Shown piece by piece: positions 16,297-23,540 of a DNA stretch of 26,480 nt. The notes under the pieces were generated by a model. The model was not told the DNA's origin. It ran no database searches and worked only from the letters and a program-made list of their open reading frames with translations. The stretch lies in the NCBI GenBank assembly GCA_023433275.1, contig JAEZDN010000121.1:1-26480 (forward strand), read 5' to 3'. This DNA comes from Verrucomicrobiota bacterium (GTDB taxonomy: Bacteria; Verrucomicrobiota; Verrucomicrobiia; Opitutales; Opitutaceae). Position 1 is the first letter of the stretch; each line of letters begins with the position of its first letter. Both the position numbers and the translations under genes were made by a program.

Positions 16297-17049
16297 TCAC
16301 CATCTGAGCGTCGCGGGGGCGGCGCGCGTGGTATTGCGGGTTTCGGTCAGCACCTTGCCGTCCATGAAACGGATGACGCGGTCGGCCATGTCGGCCATGA
16401 CGGCGTTGTGCGTGATGATGACCGTGAGCGTGCCGAGCTCGCGGTTGACGCGTTCCAGGGCCTCGAGGACGACGATGCCCGTTTTGACATCGAGGGCGCC
16501 GGTGGGCTCGTCGCAAAGGAGCACCTCGGGGCGTTTGGCGATGGCGCGGGCGATGGCGACGCGTTGCTGCTCGCCGCCCGAGAGCTGGGCGGGGAAGTGG
16601 TCGAGGCGGCCGCCGAGGCCCACCATCTCGAGTGCGGCCTCGGGTGCGACGGGATTGCTCGCGATCTCGGTGATGAGGCCGACGTTCTCGCGGGCGGTGA
16701 GGCTGGGGATGAGGTTATAAAACTGGAAGATGAAGCCCACGGATTGGCGGCGGTATTGGGTGAGTTGTTCCTCGTTGGCGTGGGTGAGGTCGGTGTCGCG
16801 GTAGCGCAGCGAGCCGCCGGTGGGAATATCGAGGCCGCCGAGCTGGTTGAGGAGGGTGGTCTTGCCGGAACCGGATGGTCCGAGCAGCACCACCAGTTCG
16901 CCCTCGGCGAGATCGAGGTCGACGCCGTCGAGGGCGCGGACCTGGGCGGTGCCCTCGCCGTAAATCTTGGTGAGACCGCGGACGTGGAAAACCGGGCGGC
17001 CGCGGGAGGCGGTCGTCGCGCGGGAGCCGGTGGCGGAGGCAGGGTTCAC
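16297..17049 (-). CDS. ABC transporter ATP-binding protein (MacB/LolD-type)
   Basis: 250 residues from GTG at 17049. Walker A GPSGSGKT (57-64), Q-loop FQFYNLIP (108-115), signature LSGGEQQR (156-163), Walker B VLLCDEPTGALD (176-187) and H-loop ITHN (H214) are all intact. It should power the permease encoded immediately downstream. No ATG lies between an in-frame upstream region without homology and the first conserved strand (VFHVRGLTKIYGEG). The GTG gives the usual length; no convincing Shine-Dalgarno site is visible, so the exact start is uncertain. The longer open frame to 17421 is a translation of a non-coding repeat (see rejected items). First gene of the export operon. Confidence 0.93.
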   Translation of the reverse strand: MNPASATGSRATTASRGRPVFHVRGLTKIYGEGTAQVRALDGVDLDLAEGELVVLLGPSGSGKTTLLNQLGGLDIPTGGSLRYRDTDLTHANEEQLTQYRRQSVGFIFQFYNLIPSLTARENVGLITEIASNPVAPEAALEMVGLGGRLDHFPAQLSGGEQQRVAIARAIAKRPEVLLCDEPTGALDVKTGIVVLEALERVNRELGTLTVIITHNAVMADMADRVIRFMDGKVLTETRNTTRAAPATLRW

Positions 17050-17159
17050 GGCGGAAATGGACGGAGAAGCTAGAGGCGAGCGGGCGCGGTGCAATCCCTG
17101 TAACGGGGATGGCGGGGAAGTGCGACTGGGGCCGGGCGTGCGGAGGGCAGTCCAGGACA

Positions 17160-17179
17160 CCGGGGCGAGGGCGCCCCGG
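17160..17179. repeat. GC-rich hairpin repeat, copy d
   Basis: CCGGGGC, loop GAGGGC, GCCCCGG followed by CTCCA. It is identical over 25 bases to the copy at 443-467. Confidence 0.7.
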
Positions 17180-17254
17180 CTCCAGGGGGGCGACCGGCGT
17201 GGAGGATGCCGGCATCCACCGCTGACAGGCCCGAACTTATTTAAAGACCCGCCC

Positions 17255-17341
17255 CCGTCATCCTGAACGCGGTGAAGGATCCACGGAGGAGGCGCACATC
17301 CGTCCTTCCCCTTGGATCCTTCGCTCTGCTCAGGATGACGG
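17255..17341. repeat. inverted repeat of the CGTCATCCTGA...GGATCC type
   Basis: The left arm (17255-17283) starts CCGTCATCCTGA and ends GAAGGATCCA. The right arm (17312-17341) starts TTGGATCCTTCGC and ends TCAGGATGACGG. The arms are near-perfect complements around a 28-nt centre. This type of dispersed repeat is known from many unrelated bacteria and is often mistranslated as HPEQSEGS-like peptides. Confidence 0.8.
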
Positions 17342-17519
17342 TGGCGGCTATATTTTGTGCTCTCCAAAGGTGCTCTCCGCTCACTAGACAACCGCCTAGC
17401 GTTTGTTCCCGGTCTCAGCATGACATTCAGGGCGAGATCAAGCCACTGCCACCGGGGTCCTGGGTCCCGGGGCGAGATCGGGATTGTGGTCCCGTGCGGC
17501 GGGCACTGTGCTGGTGGGG

Positions 17520-18470
17520 ATGAATCGAACGGATCGGTTGGTGGCGATGGTGTTGTTCCTGCAGGGCAGGCGGGTGGTGCGCGCGTCGGAATTGGCGGCG
17601 CACTTTGAAGTCACGGAGCGCACGATCTATCGCGACATTGCCGCGCTCGGCGAAGGCGGCGTGCCGATCAGCGGCGAGGCGGGCGTGGGTTATTGCCTGA
17701 TGAAGGGCTACCAGCTGCCGCCGGTGATGTTCACGGCCGAGGAGGTCTCGGCGCTGTTTGTGGGCGGCGAGATGGTGAAACAGTTCACGGATGCGTCGCT
17801 GCAGGGGCCGATGGCCTCGGCGCTGGACAAGTTGCGCGCGGTGTTGCCGCGCGATCGCCAGGACCACGTGGAGAAACTGGTCAGCCGCACGATCGTCCGC
17901 GGGCGGGCGGGCCGCGCCGCGCCGGACATCGCCGGGCAGCGCTGGATGGTGACGGTGCAGCAGGGCGTCGTGATGCGGCGGGTGCTGCGCATGACGTACC
18001 GAGCGCCGGACCAGACCGAGGAGACGCATCGGGACGTCGAGCCGCTGGGCGTGGTTTTCTACGGCGGTGCGTGGACGTTGGTCGCGTGGTGTCGGTTGCG
18101 CGTGGGGATCCGGCATTTCCGCGTGGATCGGATCCGTCGGCTGGAATTGCTGCCGGTGACGTTCACGCCGCCGGAGGATTTTTCGCTGGCCGAGCACATG
18201 GCCCGCTCGGAGGCGGAGGGCGAGAGCAAGCCGGTGCGCATCTGGCTCCATCAATACGCCCAGGAGCGAGCGCAGCGCGAAAGCTACGCGACGCTGGTGG
18301 AGGACAAGAAACGCGACGGCGGCGCGGAGTTCACCCTGTATTCGAATTCGCTCGAGTGGACGGCGCAGTGGTTGTTGTCGTTCGGCGACCGGGCCGAGGC
18401 GATGGAGCCGAAGAAGCTCAGGGCGCTGGTGCGCGCGGCGGCGGAGCGGGTGGCGGCGAAGCACGGGTGA
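17520..18470 (+). CDS. YafY-type transcriptional regulator with WYL domain
   Basis: 316 residues from ATG at 17520 (MNRTDRLVAMVLFLQ); the start is chosen at the conserved RxDRL beginning of the family. The N-terminal HTH_11 domain (about 5-55) contains VVRASELAAHFEVTERTIYR DIAAL. The WYL ligand-sensing domain is about 140-225 (RRVLRMTYRAPDQTEETHRD, then VEPLGVVFYGGAWTLVAWCR and RHFRVDRIRRLEL). A C-terminal WCX-like part contains FSLAEHM and VRIWLH. Such regulators sense nucleic acid or small ligands and control nearby genes or stress responses. The VOC and SRPBCC genes follow on the same strand, 261 bases further, and are candidate targets by position only. Confidence 0.92.
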   Translation: MNRTDRLVAMVLFLQGRRVVRASELAAHFEVTERTIYRDIAALGEGGVPISGEAGVGYCLMKGYQLPPVMFTAEEVSALFVGGEMVKQFTDASLQGPMASALDKLRAVLPRDRQDHVEKLVSRTIVRGRAGRAAPDIAGQRWMVTVQQGVVMRRVLRMTYRAPDQTEETHRDVEPLGVVFYGGAWTLVAWCRLRVGIRHFRVDRIRRLELLPVTFTPPEDFSLAEHMARSEAEGESKPVRIWLHQYAQERAQRESYATLVEDKKRDGGAEFTLYSNSLEWTAQWLLSFGDRAEAMEPKKLRALVRAAAERVAAKHG

Positions 18471-18555
18471 GGCAACGGTTTTTTGGGGATGGGCGATGCG
18501 GCTGAACGGCCTCGCGGGAGATCGGACCTCCGGACGTTGGCGGGCCCGAGAATTT

Positions 18556-18611
18556 GTAGGGGCGTGCCTTGTGCCCGACCGGGCCGGAGGGGCGTGGTCG
18601 AGCCACGCCCC
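18556..18611. repeat. GC-rich hairpin repeat, copy e (double)
   Basis: Starts GTAGGGGCGTG (18556-18566) and contains a perfect 9-bp hairpin at 18589-18611: GGGGCGTGG, loop TCGAG, CCACGCCCC. It lies in the 261-base gap between the WYL regulator and the VOC gene, in which no other feature is seen. Confidence 0.75.
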
Positions 18612-18731
18612 GACGCCCCGACAACGAGCCATCGGTTGTGAGGCTGATCGGTTTTCGAAAGGGGTTGATTCAGGCTGCTGACATAAGGCTGTCAGGGCGG
18701 GCTGATAGGATGGGCGCAATCCCAACACCCC

Positions 18732-19109
18732 ATGATCACCGTCACTGCGTTTGCGTACACCGCCTATCCTGTCACCGACCTCGCCCGCGCCCGCGCGTTT
18801 TATGAGCAGACGATCGGGCTCAAGCCGGCGTCCGTGTGGGAGGAAAATGGGAGCGGGTGGATCGAGTATGAGCTGGGCGATGGCTGTCTCGCCATTTGCA
18901 ACGGCTTCAAGGATGGCTGGAAGCCCTCGTCCGAGGGCGGCCTGTTGGTGTTCGAGGTGGCGGACATGGCGGCGACGGTGGCGACGCTGAAGTCCGCCGG
19001 CGCGGCCTTCAAGGTAGAGCCGATGGAGTTTCCCCCGTGTCATCTGGCCGTGGCGCTCGACCCGGACGGAAACCAGATCGGGTTTCACCAGAAGAAATCG
19101 TCCGCCTGA
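18732..19109 (+). CDS. VOC-family (glyoxalase/bleomycin-resistance-like) protein
   Basis: 125 residues. Starts MITVTAFAYTAYPVTDLARA followed by RAFYEQTIGL, the usual first beta-alpha-beta unit, and ends HLAVALDPDGNQIGFHQK, the usual last strands of the paired fold. Metal ligands typical of dioxygenases are not obvious: the first strand has Tyr where His is common. A binding rather than catalytic role is therefore possible. The second VOC copy at 22936 is of a different subtype. It precedes the SRPBCC-like gene by 68 bases on the same strand. Substrate unknown. Confidence 0.88.
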   Translation: MITVTAFAYTAYPVTDLARARAFYEQTIGLKPASVWEENGSGWIEYELGDGCLAICNGFKDGWKPSSEGGLLVFEVADMAATVATLKSAGAAFKVEPMEFPPCHLAVALDPDGNQIGFHQKKSSA

Positions 19110-19177
19110 CCCGGCGATTTCGCCGCCGGCCCTGCCTCGCTTCGCCTTCCGCCATCCTTTTCAACATCACGCTGCCC

Positions 19178-19585
19178 ATGCAAACCCGCGTCCTCACGCT
19201 GACCGCGCCCGTCTCCAGCCGGGCGGTGTTTAATTTTCTGGCCGACATCGAGAACCTGCCCGCCTGGACCGGCGGGCTTTGTGAGTGGGTGGAACTGCAC
19301 CGCGAAGGTTGGTGGGCCTATACCGCATTGGGGGAACTCGCGGTTGAGACGAAGGTGGACGATATCGCCGGAGGCGTTGACCTGAGTCTGCGCCATGTGG
19401 CCGGTTGGAATATCGTGATCCCGCTGCGCGTGCAATCGGACGGCGAGGAGGGCGCGTTGATCCGCGCCACCTGCCGCCAATCGCCCGGCATGCGCGAGGA
19501 GGATTACGAACGGTTGTTCGATTCCTTGCTCAATGGCCTGCGCGAACTGCCGGCGCAGCTTCATCCCGAGTTGGTCGAGGCGTGA
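19178..19585 (+). CDS. SRPBCC-like (polyketide cyclase/START-fold) protein, tentative
   Basis: 135 residues from ATG at 19178 (MQTRVLTLTAPVSSRAVFNF). The pattern 'V..APV....VF.FLADIENLPAW' and a later strand VWELHREGWW-like region fit the SRPBCC fold, which forms a pocket for hydrophobic ligands. No catalytic residues can be named. The start is set by the family-like N-terminus; the frame extends upstream inside the VOC gene. It probably shares a transcript with the VOC gene 68 bases upstream. Confidence 0.7.
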   Translation: MQTRVLTLTAPVSSRAVFNFLADIENLPAWTGGLCEWVELHREGWWAYTALGELAVETKVDDIAGGVDLSLRHVAGWNIVIPLRVQSDGEEGALIRATCRQSPGMREEDYERLFDSLLNGLRELPAQLHPELVEA

Positions 19586-19659
19586 GGGTGCGGGGATGGA
19601 GCGAGGTGTTCCGGCGGCTGCTCGTCGGGACGACTCGCCTACCTGTTGGATGATCGGGC

Positions 19660-19680
19660 GGGCGCGGGCGAGCCGCGCCC
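19660..19680. repeat. GC-rich hairpin repeat, copy f
   Basis: GGGCGCGG, loop GCGAG, CCGCGCCC followed by CTCC. It lies in the 114-base gap between the convergent SRPBCC and transporter genes, where it may also help terminate transcription although no T-run follows. Confidence 0.7.
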
Positions 19681-19699
19681 CTCCAGGAAGATCGATTGA

Positions 19700-20632
19700 T
19701 TAGCGGCTGCGCCAGCGCCACCAGCCGGCGAGGAGGCTGCCGATGACCGAGTGGAAAACGCTGGCGATCGCGCACGGCACCGCGGTCAGCGGGTCGGCGA
19801 AATGCCGGCGGGCGAGCACGACGCCGAGGCCGGAGTTCTGCATGCCGACCTCGATGGAGACGGTGCGGGCGACGGCGATGTCGAAACGAAGCAAGCGCGC
19901 GACGCCGTAGCCGAGCGCGAAGCCTCCGCTGTGGAGGCAGAACACCGCGCCGATCACGCGCCAGGCGGCGCCGCGCAGGGCGTCGGCGCTCCCACCGATG
20001 ATGCTCGCGCAGATGAGGGCGATGACCACCACCGACACGAGCGGCAAAATCAGTTGCGCGCGCCGGACGGCGCGCGGCGCCACGCGATTGAGGCACACGC
20101 CGGCCACGACGGGCAGGATCACGACTTGAAATGTGCTCCAGAAGAGGCCCCACCCGTCGACCTCCACGAGCGCGCCCGCCAGCCACGACGTGAGCAGGGG
20201 CGTGAGCAGCACGGCGGCGAACGTCGAGCACATCGTCATCACGACGGACAGGCAGACATTGGCGCGGGCGAGGTAGGTGACCACGTTCGAGGCGGTGCCG
20301 CCGGGGCAGCAGGCGACAAGGATCAGGCCCACGGCATACGGCGTTTCCAACGCGAAGAGCCGGCCGAGGGCCCAGCCGAGAAAGGGCATGATGGTGAATT
20401 GCGCAGCAAAGCCCAAGGCCACAGCCCGGGGCATGCGGGTGATGGATCGAAAATCGTCGAAGGTGAGGGTCAGGCCCATGCCGAGCATGATCACGGCGAG
20501 TCCGCCGACGATCCAGGGTCCCTTGAACCAGGTGAACCAAGCCGGTTGGTACAGGGCGATGATGGCCACCGTCATGACCCAAAGCGGGAAGGCGTTGGTC
20601 AACCACGAGAGCGCGCGCGACATGCCGGCCAA
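19700..20632 (-). CDS. bile acid:sodium symporter (BASS) family transporter
   Basis: 310 residues with about nine to ten hydrophobic helices. Family hallmarks are VIMLGMGLTLTFDDF (about 47-61), the crossover region CCPGGTASNVVTYLARANVC (about 108-127), and SIEVGMQNSGLGVVLARRHF near the C-terminus. It would import an organic anion with sodium across the inner membrane; substrates of bacterial BASS proteins include pantoate, pyruvate-like acids and bile acids, and cannot be decided here. ATG at 20632 (MAGMSRALSWL) is used; ATG at 20623 is equally possible. It is a single gene, divergent from the secreted TonB-C-like genes. Confidence 0.92.
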   Translation of the reverse strand: MAGMSRALSWLTNAFPLWVMTVAIIALYQPAWFTWFKGPWIVGGLAVIMLGMGLTLTFDDFRSITRMPRAVALGFAAQFTIMPFLGWALGRLFALETPYAVGLILVACCPGGTASNVVTYLARANVCLSVVMTMCSTFAAVLLTPLLTSWLAGALVEVDGWGLFWSTFQVVILPVVAGVCLNRVAPRAVRRAQLILPLVSVVVIALICASIIGGSADALRGAAWRVIGAVFCLHSGGFALGYGVARLLRFDIAVARTVSIEVGMQNSGLGVVLARRHFADPLTAVPCAIASVFHSVIGSLLAGWWRWRSR

Positions 20633-20738
20633 GTGAGGCGGCGGGGAAAGATGTGGCGAGCCTGGAGTGTGTCAGGAGGGACAGGTCTCGCTTGGAAATT
20701 CGCGGGGCCGGGTTATGTTGCGTCAATCCCGCCCGCAC

Positions 20739-21446
20739 ATGAGAGCATTCCTTTCGATCCTTTGCTTGTTTTTGGTGCCTGTGTCTTCACGGGCCGCCGC
20801 GGCGTGGGAGAGCGTCGGCGTGGAGATGACGGTCGAGCCGCAGATGCCCGCGCTGTTGCAGGCGGAGGGGCTGCGCGAAGGCACTGTCGTGATAGCGCTC
20901 GACGTCGCCGCGGATGGGCGGCTGTTGGACGCGCTGGTGACGATGGCTTCGCATCAGGAGTTGATCCGGCCTTGTCTGGTGGCGGTGAGGCAATGGCGGT
21001 TCACCCCGGCGCGGTACGAAGGTGCGCCGACGCCGGCGCGGGCGATGATCACGTTGACGCTGAGCCAGACGCGCGCCGTGGTCTCGCGCACGGCCTCGGA
21101 GATGATGGCCGAGTGGACGGATCGTTTGCTGGGCCGGGAGCCGGACTATCAGGTTTGTTCGGCGGAAGAGATGGACCGGCCGCTTGCAGTAGTTCACCGA
21201 GTCAGCCCGGCGTATGCGCAGGATGCCGCCGAGCAGGGCGTGGGCGGGCGCGTGCGGGTGTATTTCTTCGTGGATGAGCAGGGTCGGGTGCGTTTGCCGG
21301 CGGTGCCGGACGCGACGCACCCGTATCTTTCGGCCCTGGCGACCGAGGCGATCAAGGAGTGGAAGTTCGAGCCTCCGACCCGGCGCGGGCGTCCGGTGTT
21401 GGTCGCGGCCGTGCAGGATTTTGATTTTGGGAACGGAATGAAATGA
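20739..21446 (+). CDS. secreted protein with two TonB-C-like units, paralogue 1
   Basis: 235 residues. Signal peptide MRAFLSILCLFLVPVSSRAA. Two repeats of a TonB C-terminal-like unit follow: N-terminal (about 47-115: GTVVIALDVAADGRLLDALV, ending AVRQWRFTPARYEG) and C-terminal (about 168-230: VGGRVRVYFFVDEQGRVRLP, ending KEWKFEPPTRRGRPV). A linker with a conserved Cys (C140, in QVCSAEEMDRP) lies between them. Unlike TonB there is no membrane anchor or proline-rich spacer, so energy transduction is unlikely. The start at 20739 is set by the signal peptide; an ATG at 20715 is an alternative. A paralogue follows 232 bases downstream on the same strand. Confidence 0.85.
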   Translation: MRAFLSILCLFLVPVSSRAAAAWESVGVEMTVEPQMPALLQAEGLREGTVVIALDVAADGRLLDALVTMASHQELIRPCLVAVRQWRFTPARYEGAPTPARAMITLTLSQTRAVVSRTASEMMAEWTDRLLGREPDYQVCSAEEMDRPLAVVHRVSPAYAQDAAEQGVGGRVRVYFFVDEQGRVRLPAVPDATHPYLSALATEAIKEWKFEPPTRRGRPVLVAAVQDFDFGNGMK

Positions 21447-21678
21447 TGGGTTATGCGTCCACGGATGAAGGAGGGACGCGGATCGGGCGGCGGATAAGTT
21501 GAGAAGTGGGAGCGGCAGGACGGAGTGATTTATCGCGGATGACGCGGAAGGTCGCGGATTGACGATTCCCGGCGGATGAGCGGTACGCGCGACACGTTAC
21601 AAAAAGGAGTGGGGCGAATATTTTGGTCGGTGAAGGGATGGGGGCGCGCGCGGGTTTATGCGGGCAACTTCCAAAATC

Positions 21679-22392
21679 ATGAAAACCCCCGCTCTCCTAT
21701 CCGCCGCGACGCTCGTCCTCGCGGCTCCGGTCCTGGCTCAGTTCCAGTCCGTCCGGTTGCATCCCGACAACGCGATGCCGGCCTATCCGCCTGCCATGCA
21801 CATTTCCGGCATCACTCGGGGGTACGCGGTGGTTGCCACCAGCATCGACACCGAGGGGAAGGTGCAGGACGCGCTCGTGCTCGCGCACACGCACGAGCGT
21901 TTCGCGGATGCGGCGCTCGTCGCGCTGCGGGGCTGGCGGTTCATCCCGGCGCGGCTCGACGGGCAGCCGGTGCCGGTGCAGACGGAGCTGCGGATTGATT
22001 TCAGCCTCGAGGGCGCGGTGGTGACCTCGAACATCGTGAACCATTTCTTTTTCGACAGCTTCGACAGCCTCGGCGACATGGCGGCGTCGCGGCAATTGTG
22101 TCCGCCCAGCCGCCTGGATCGCCAGCCGGCGCGGGTGGCGGGTGAGGCGCCGGGTTATGCGCGGCAGGCGGCCAGGGACGGCGTGGCGGGCCGGGTGCGG
22201 GTGCATTTCTACATCGACGAGCGGGGTGATGTGCGCCTCGCGGGCGCGGAGCCGGACCCTGGCCTCCATCCGTATTTGCTGGAGCAGGCCGTGCACGCGG
22301 TGCGCCGGTGGAAGTTCGAGCCGCCGACGAGTGGCGGCCGGCCGGTGATGGTGGCGGCCGTGCAGAACTTCGAGTTCGGCGCCACGCCCTGA
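21679..22392 (+). CDS. secreted protein with two TonB-C-like units, paralogue 2
   Basis: 237 residues, start MKTPALLSAATLVLAAPVLA (signal peptide, cut before QFQSV). It has the same layout as the preceding gene: first unit about 55-125 (GYAVVATSIDTEGKVQDALV, ALRGWRFIPARLDGQPV), a central Cys (RQLCPPSRLDRQP), and a second unit about 170-235 (GRVRVHFYIDERGDVRLAG, HAVRRWKFEPPTSGGRPV, ending QNFEFGATP). Sequence similarity to paralogue 1 is clear in the second unit (GRVRVxFxxDExGxVRL and WKFEPPT). It probably arose by tandem duplication. Function unknown; periplasmic binding or partner of an outer-membrane receptor are guesses. Confidence 0.85.
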   Translation: MKTPALLSAATLVLAAPVLAQFQSVRLHPDNAMPAYPPAMHISGITRGYAVVATSIDTEGKVQDALVLAHTHERFADAALVALRGWRFIPARLDGQPVPVQTELRIDFSLEGAVVTSNIVNHFFFDSFDSLGDMAASRQLCPPSRLDRQPARVAGEAPGYARQAARDGVAGRVRVHFYIDERGDVRLAGAEPDPGLHPYLLEQAVHAVRRWKFEPPTSGGRPVMVAAVQNFEFGATP

Positions 22393-22502
22393 GGAAAACG
22401 TGGCGACGGTGAAGGGATCGTGGCGCGAGCGGGGTTAGGCTGATGCAGACGCTTCCATGCGAACCCCACACACCCCGTCGCTGCGCGCCACCCCTCTTCT
22501 TT

Positions 22503-22596
22503 ATCCGGACTCATGCAGTCGGAATGCAATTCCGCAGTGTGGGCGGTCAAACTCCGCAGCGAGCAAAGGGCGCGGTCAAGCCGCGCCCCTACATCC
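22503..22596 (+). repeat. composite dispersed repeat, copy 2
   Basis: Blocks TCCGGACTCATGCAGTCGG, AATGCAATTCCGCAGTGTG, CTCCGCAGCGAGCAAAGGG and the hairpin GGGCGCGG, loop TCAAG, CCGCGCCC (22568-22588) followed by CTACATC. The same order is found on the minus strand at 2853-2985, where an additional hairpin is present. Confidence 0.75.
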
Positions 22597-22772
22597 AACT
22601 GCATCGGTCCGGCTTCATGGCAGGGAATCAAATGTTCCGAGTCGAAGTCCGCTATGGGAAGCGGATTCATCGCCGATCGCCAGTCAGTCGAGTCCATGTC
22701 TCGCCCAGCGCGAAGGTGAATATTTGGCGGCGGGGGCTTGCCGCTCCGCCGCCGTTTGTGTGCCAGTGACCT

Positions 22773-22803
22773 GGACGCCGGTCCGCTTAGCGGGCCGGCG
22801 TCC
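22773..22803. terminator. long GC-rich hairpin, possible terminator
   Basis: GGACGCCGGTCCGCT (22773-22787) pairs with AGCGGGCCGGCGTCC with a single G-U type mismatch, leaving almost no loop and reaching about 14 bp. It is followed by TCTTTGG, a poor U-tract. It lies between genes that converge, so it could stop transcription in both directions; it could also be another repeat. Confidence 0.5.
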
Positions 22804-22935
22804 TCTTTGGTGATTCTTCCTGACGGGCAGGGCGTGCCGGCCGGTTGCGCCGCGCGCGTGCTGGCGCTTTTTCGGCGGAGCAAGCCGAAGCGCTCTCCAA
22901 TTCCGACGGCTTGTCGGTCATCAATCGCGGCAGCT

Positions 22936-23430
22936 TCAATTGCGGGCCGTGGCCAGCAAGGCTTGGAGATCCAGCGGGGCGGTGATCATCGCGAGTTCGC
23001 CGTTGGCGGTGTGGGGCCAGTTTTCACGCGGGCGATCCCAGTAGAGTTCGACGCCGTTTTGGTCGGGATCGCGCAGGTAGAGGGCTTCGCTGACGCCGTG
23101 GTCGCTGGCGCCTTCGAGGGGAATGCCGGCGTGGACCAGGCGCCGCAGGGCGTCGGCCAGATCGGCGCGGGTGGGGTAGAGGATCGCGAGGTGGAAGAGA
23201 CCGGTGGTGCCCGGTGCGGGCGGGTGGCCGCCGAGGCTTTCCCACGTGTTGAGACCGATGTGGTGGTGATAGCCGCCGGCGGAGACGAAGGCGGCTTGGG
23301 TGCCGTAGCGTTGGGTGAGTTCGAAACCGAGCACGCCGCAGTAGAAATCGAGTGCGCGCTGCAGGTCGGCGACCTTCAGATGGACGTGGCCGATGCGGGC
23401 ACCGGCGGCGATGGGCGGCGGGGTAGCCAT
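22936..23430 (-). CDS. VOC-family extradiol-dioxygenase-like protein (catechol 2,3-dioxygenase/CatE type)
   Basis: 164 residues, ATG at 23430. The first unit is IGHVHLKVADLQRALDFYCG, then GLFHLAILYPTRADLADAL and DPDQNGVELYWDRP. The expected metal ligands are H15 or H17 in GHVHLKV, H80 in GLFHLA and E128 in NGVELYWDRP, as in ring-cleaving and related VOC enzymes. The YHHHIGLNTWES segment (54-65) is also typical of this subgroup, for which bacterial homologues are often annotated CatE. Iron or manganese would be the metal. The substrate is not known; it stands alone between convergent and divergent neighbours, with no aromatic degradation genes near. Confidence 0.9.
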   Translation of the reverse strand: MATPPPIAAGARIGHVHLKVADLQRALDFYCGVLGFELTQRYGTQAAFVSAGGYHHHIGLNTWESLGGHPPAPGTTGLFHLAILYPTRADLADALRRLVHAGIPLEGASDHGVSEALYLRDPDQNGVELYWDRPRENWPHTANGELAMITAPLDLQALLATARN

Positions 23431-23540
23431 GCCAGCAGGGTGTCCGACCTTTTAAAAAAACGCAAAAAACCGTGCCCGGTGGTTTGCCACTCGTTAAAAT
23501 CGAGTCGATCCGGCACGGTGACGCTCATCGCGCCGAAAAG
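23431..23540. promoter_or_regulatory. divergent promoter spacer with A-tract and nested hairpin
   Basis: The 110-base gap between the dioxygenase-like gene and the response regulator holds A/T tracts (TTTTAAAAAAACGCAAAAAA, 23451-23469). Beside them an outer dyad ACCGTGCC/GGCACGGT (23469-23476 and 23512-23519) encloses an inner hairpin ACTCG, TTAAAAT, CGAGT (23489-23505). On the minus strand the outer stem followed by T runs resembles a terminator, but there is no minus-strand gene upstream for it to serve. Confidence 0.5.

Larger units (their letters stand above)
17050..17519. other. gene-free divergent spacer with two repeat elements
   Basis: This 470-base gap separates the ABC ATPase (minus) from the WYL regulator (plus). 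It contains a GC-rich hairpin (17160-17179) and a long inverted repeat (17255-17341). Promoters for both directions should be here, but no clear boxes were recognised. Confidence 0.6.
22393..22935. other. gene-free stretch with repeats and a strong hairpin
   Basis: 543 bases between paralogue 2 and the convergent dioxygenase-like gene. It contains a near copy of the region upstream of paralogue 2 (22408-22458), the composite repeat copy 2 (22503-22596) and a long hairpin (22773-22803). Open frames here are translations of the repeat and are not believed. Confidence 0.6.

Noticed and set aside
17050..17421. N-terminal extension of the ABC ATPase with HPEQSEGSK and WILHRVQDD segments
   Set aside because: These peptides are translations of the inverted repeat at 17255-17341, a known source of false protein sequence.
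22457..22813. Short plus-strand frames beginning near 22443-22513
   Set aside because: They translate the composite dispersed repeat; similar false peptides arise from the other copy near 2960.
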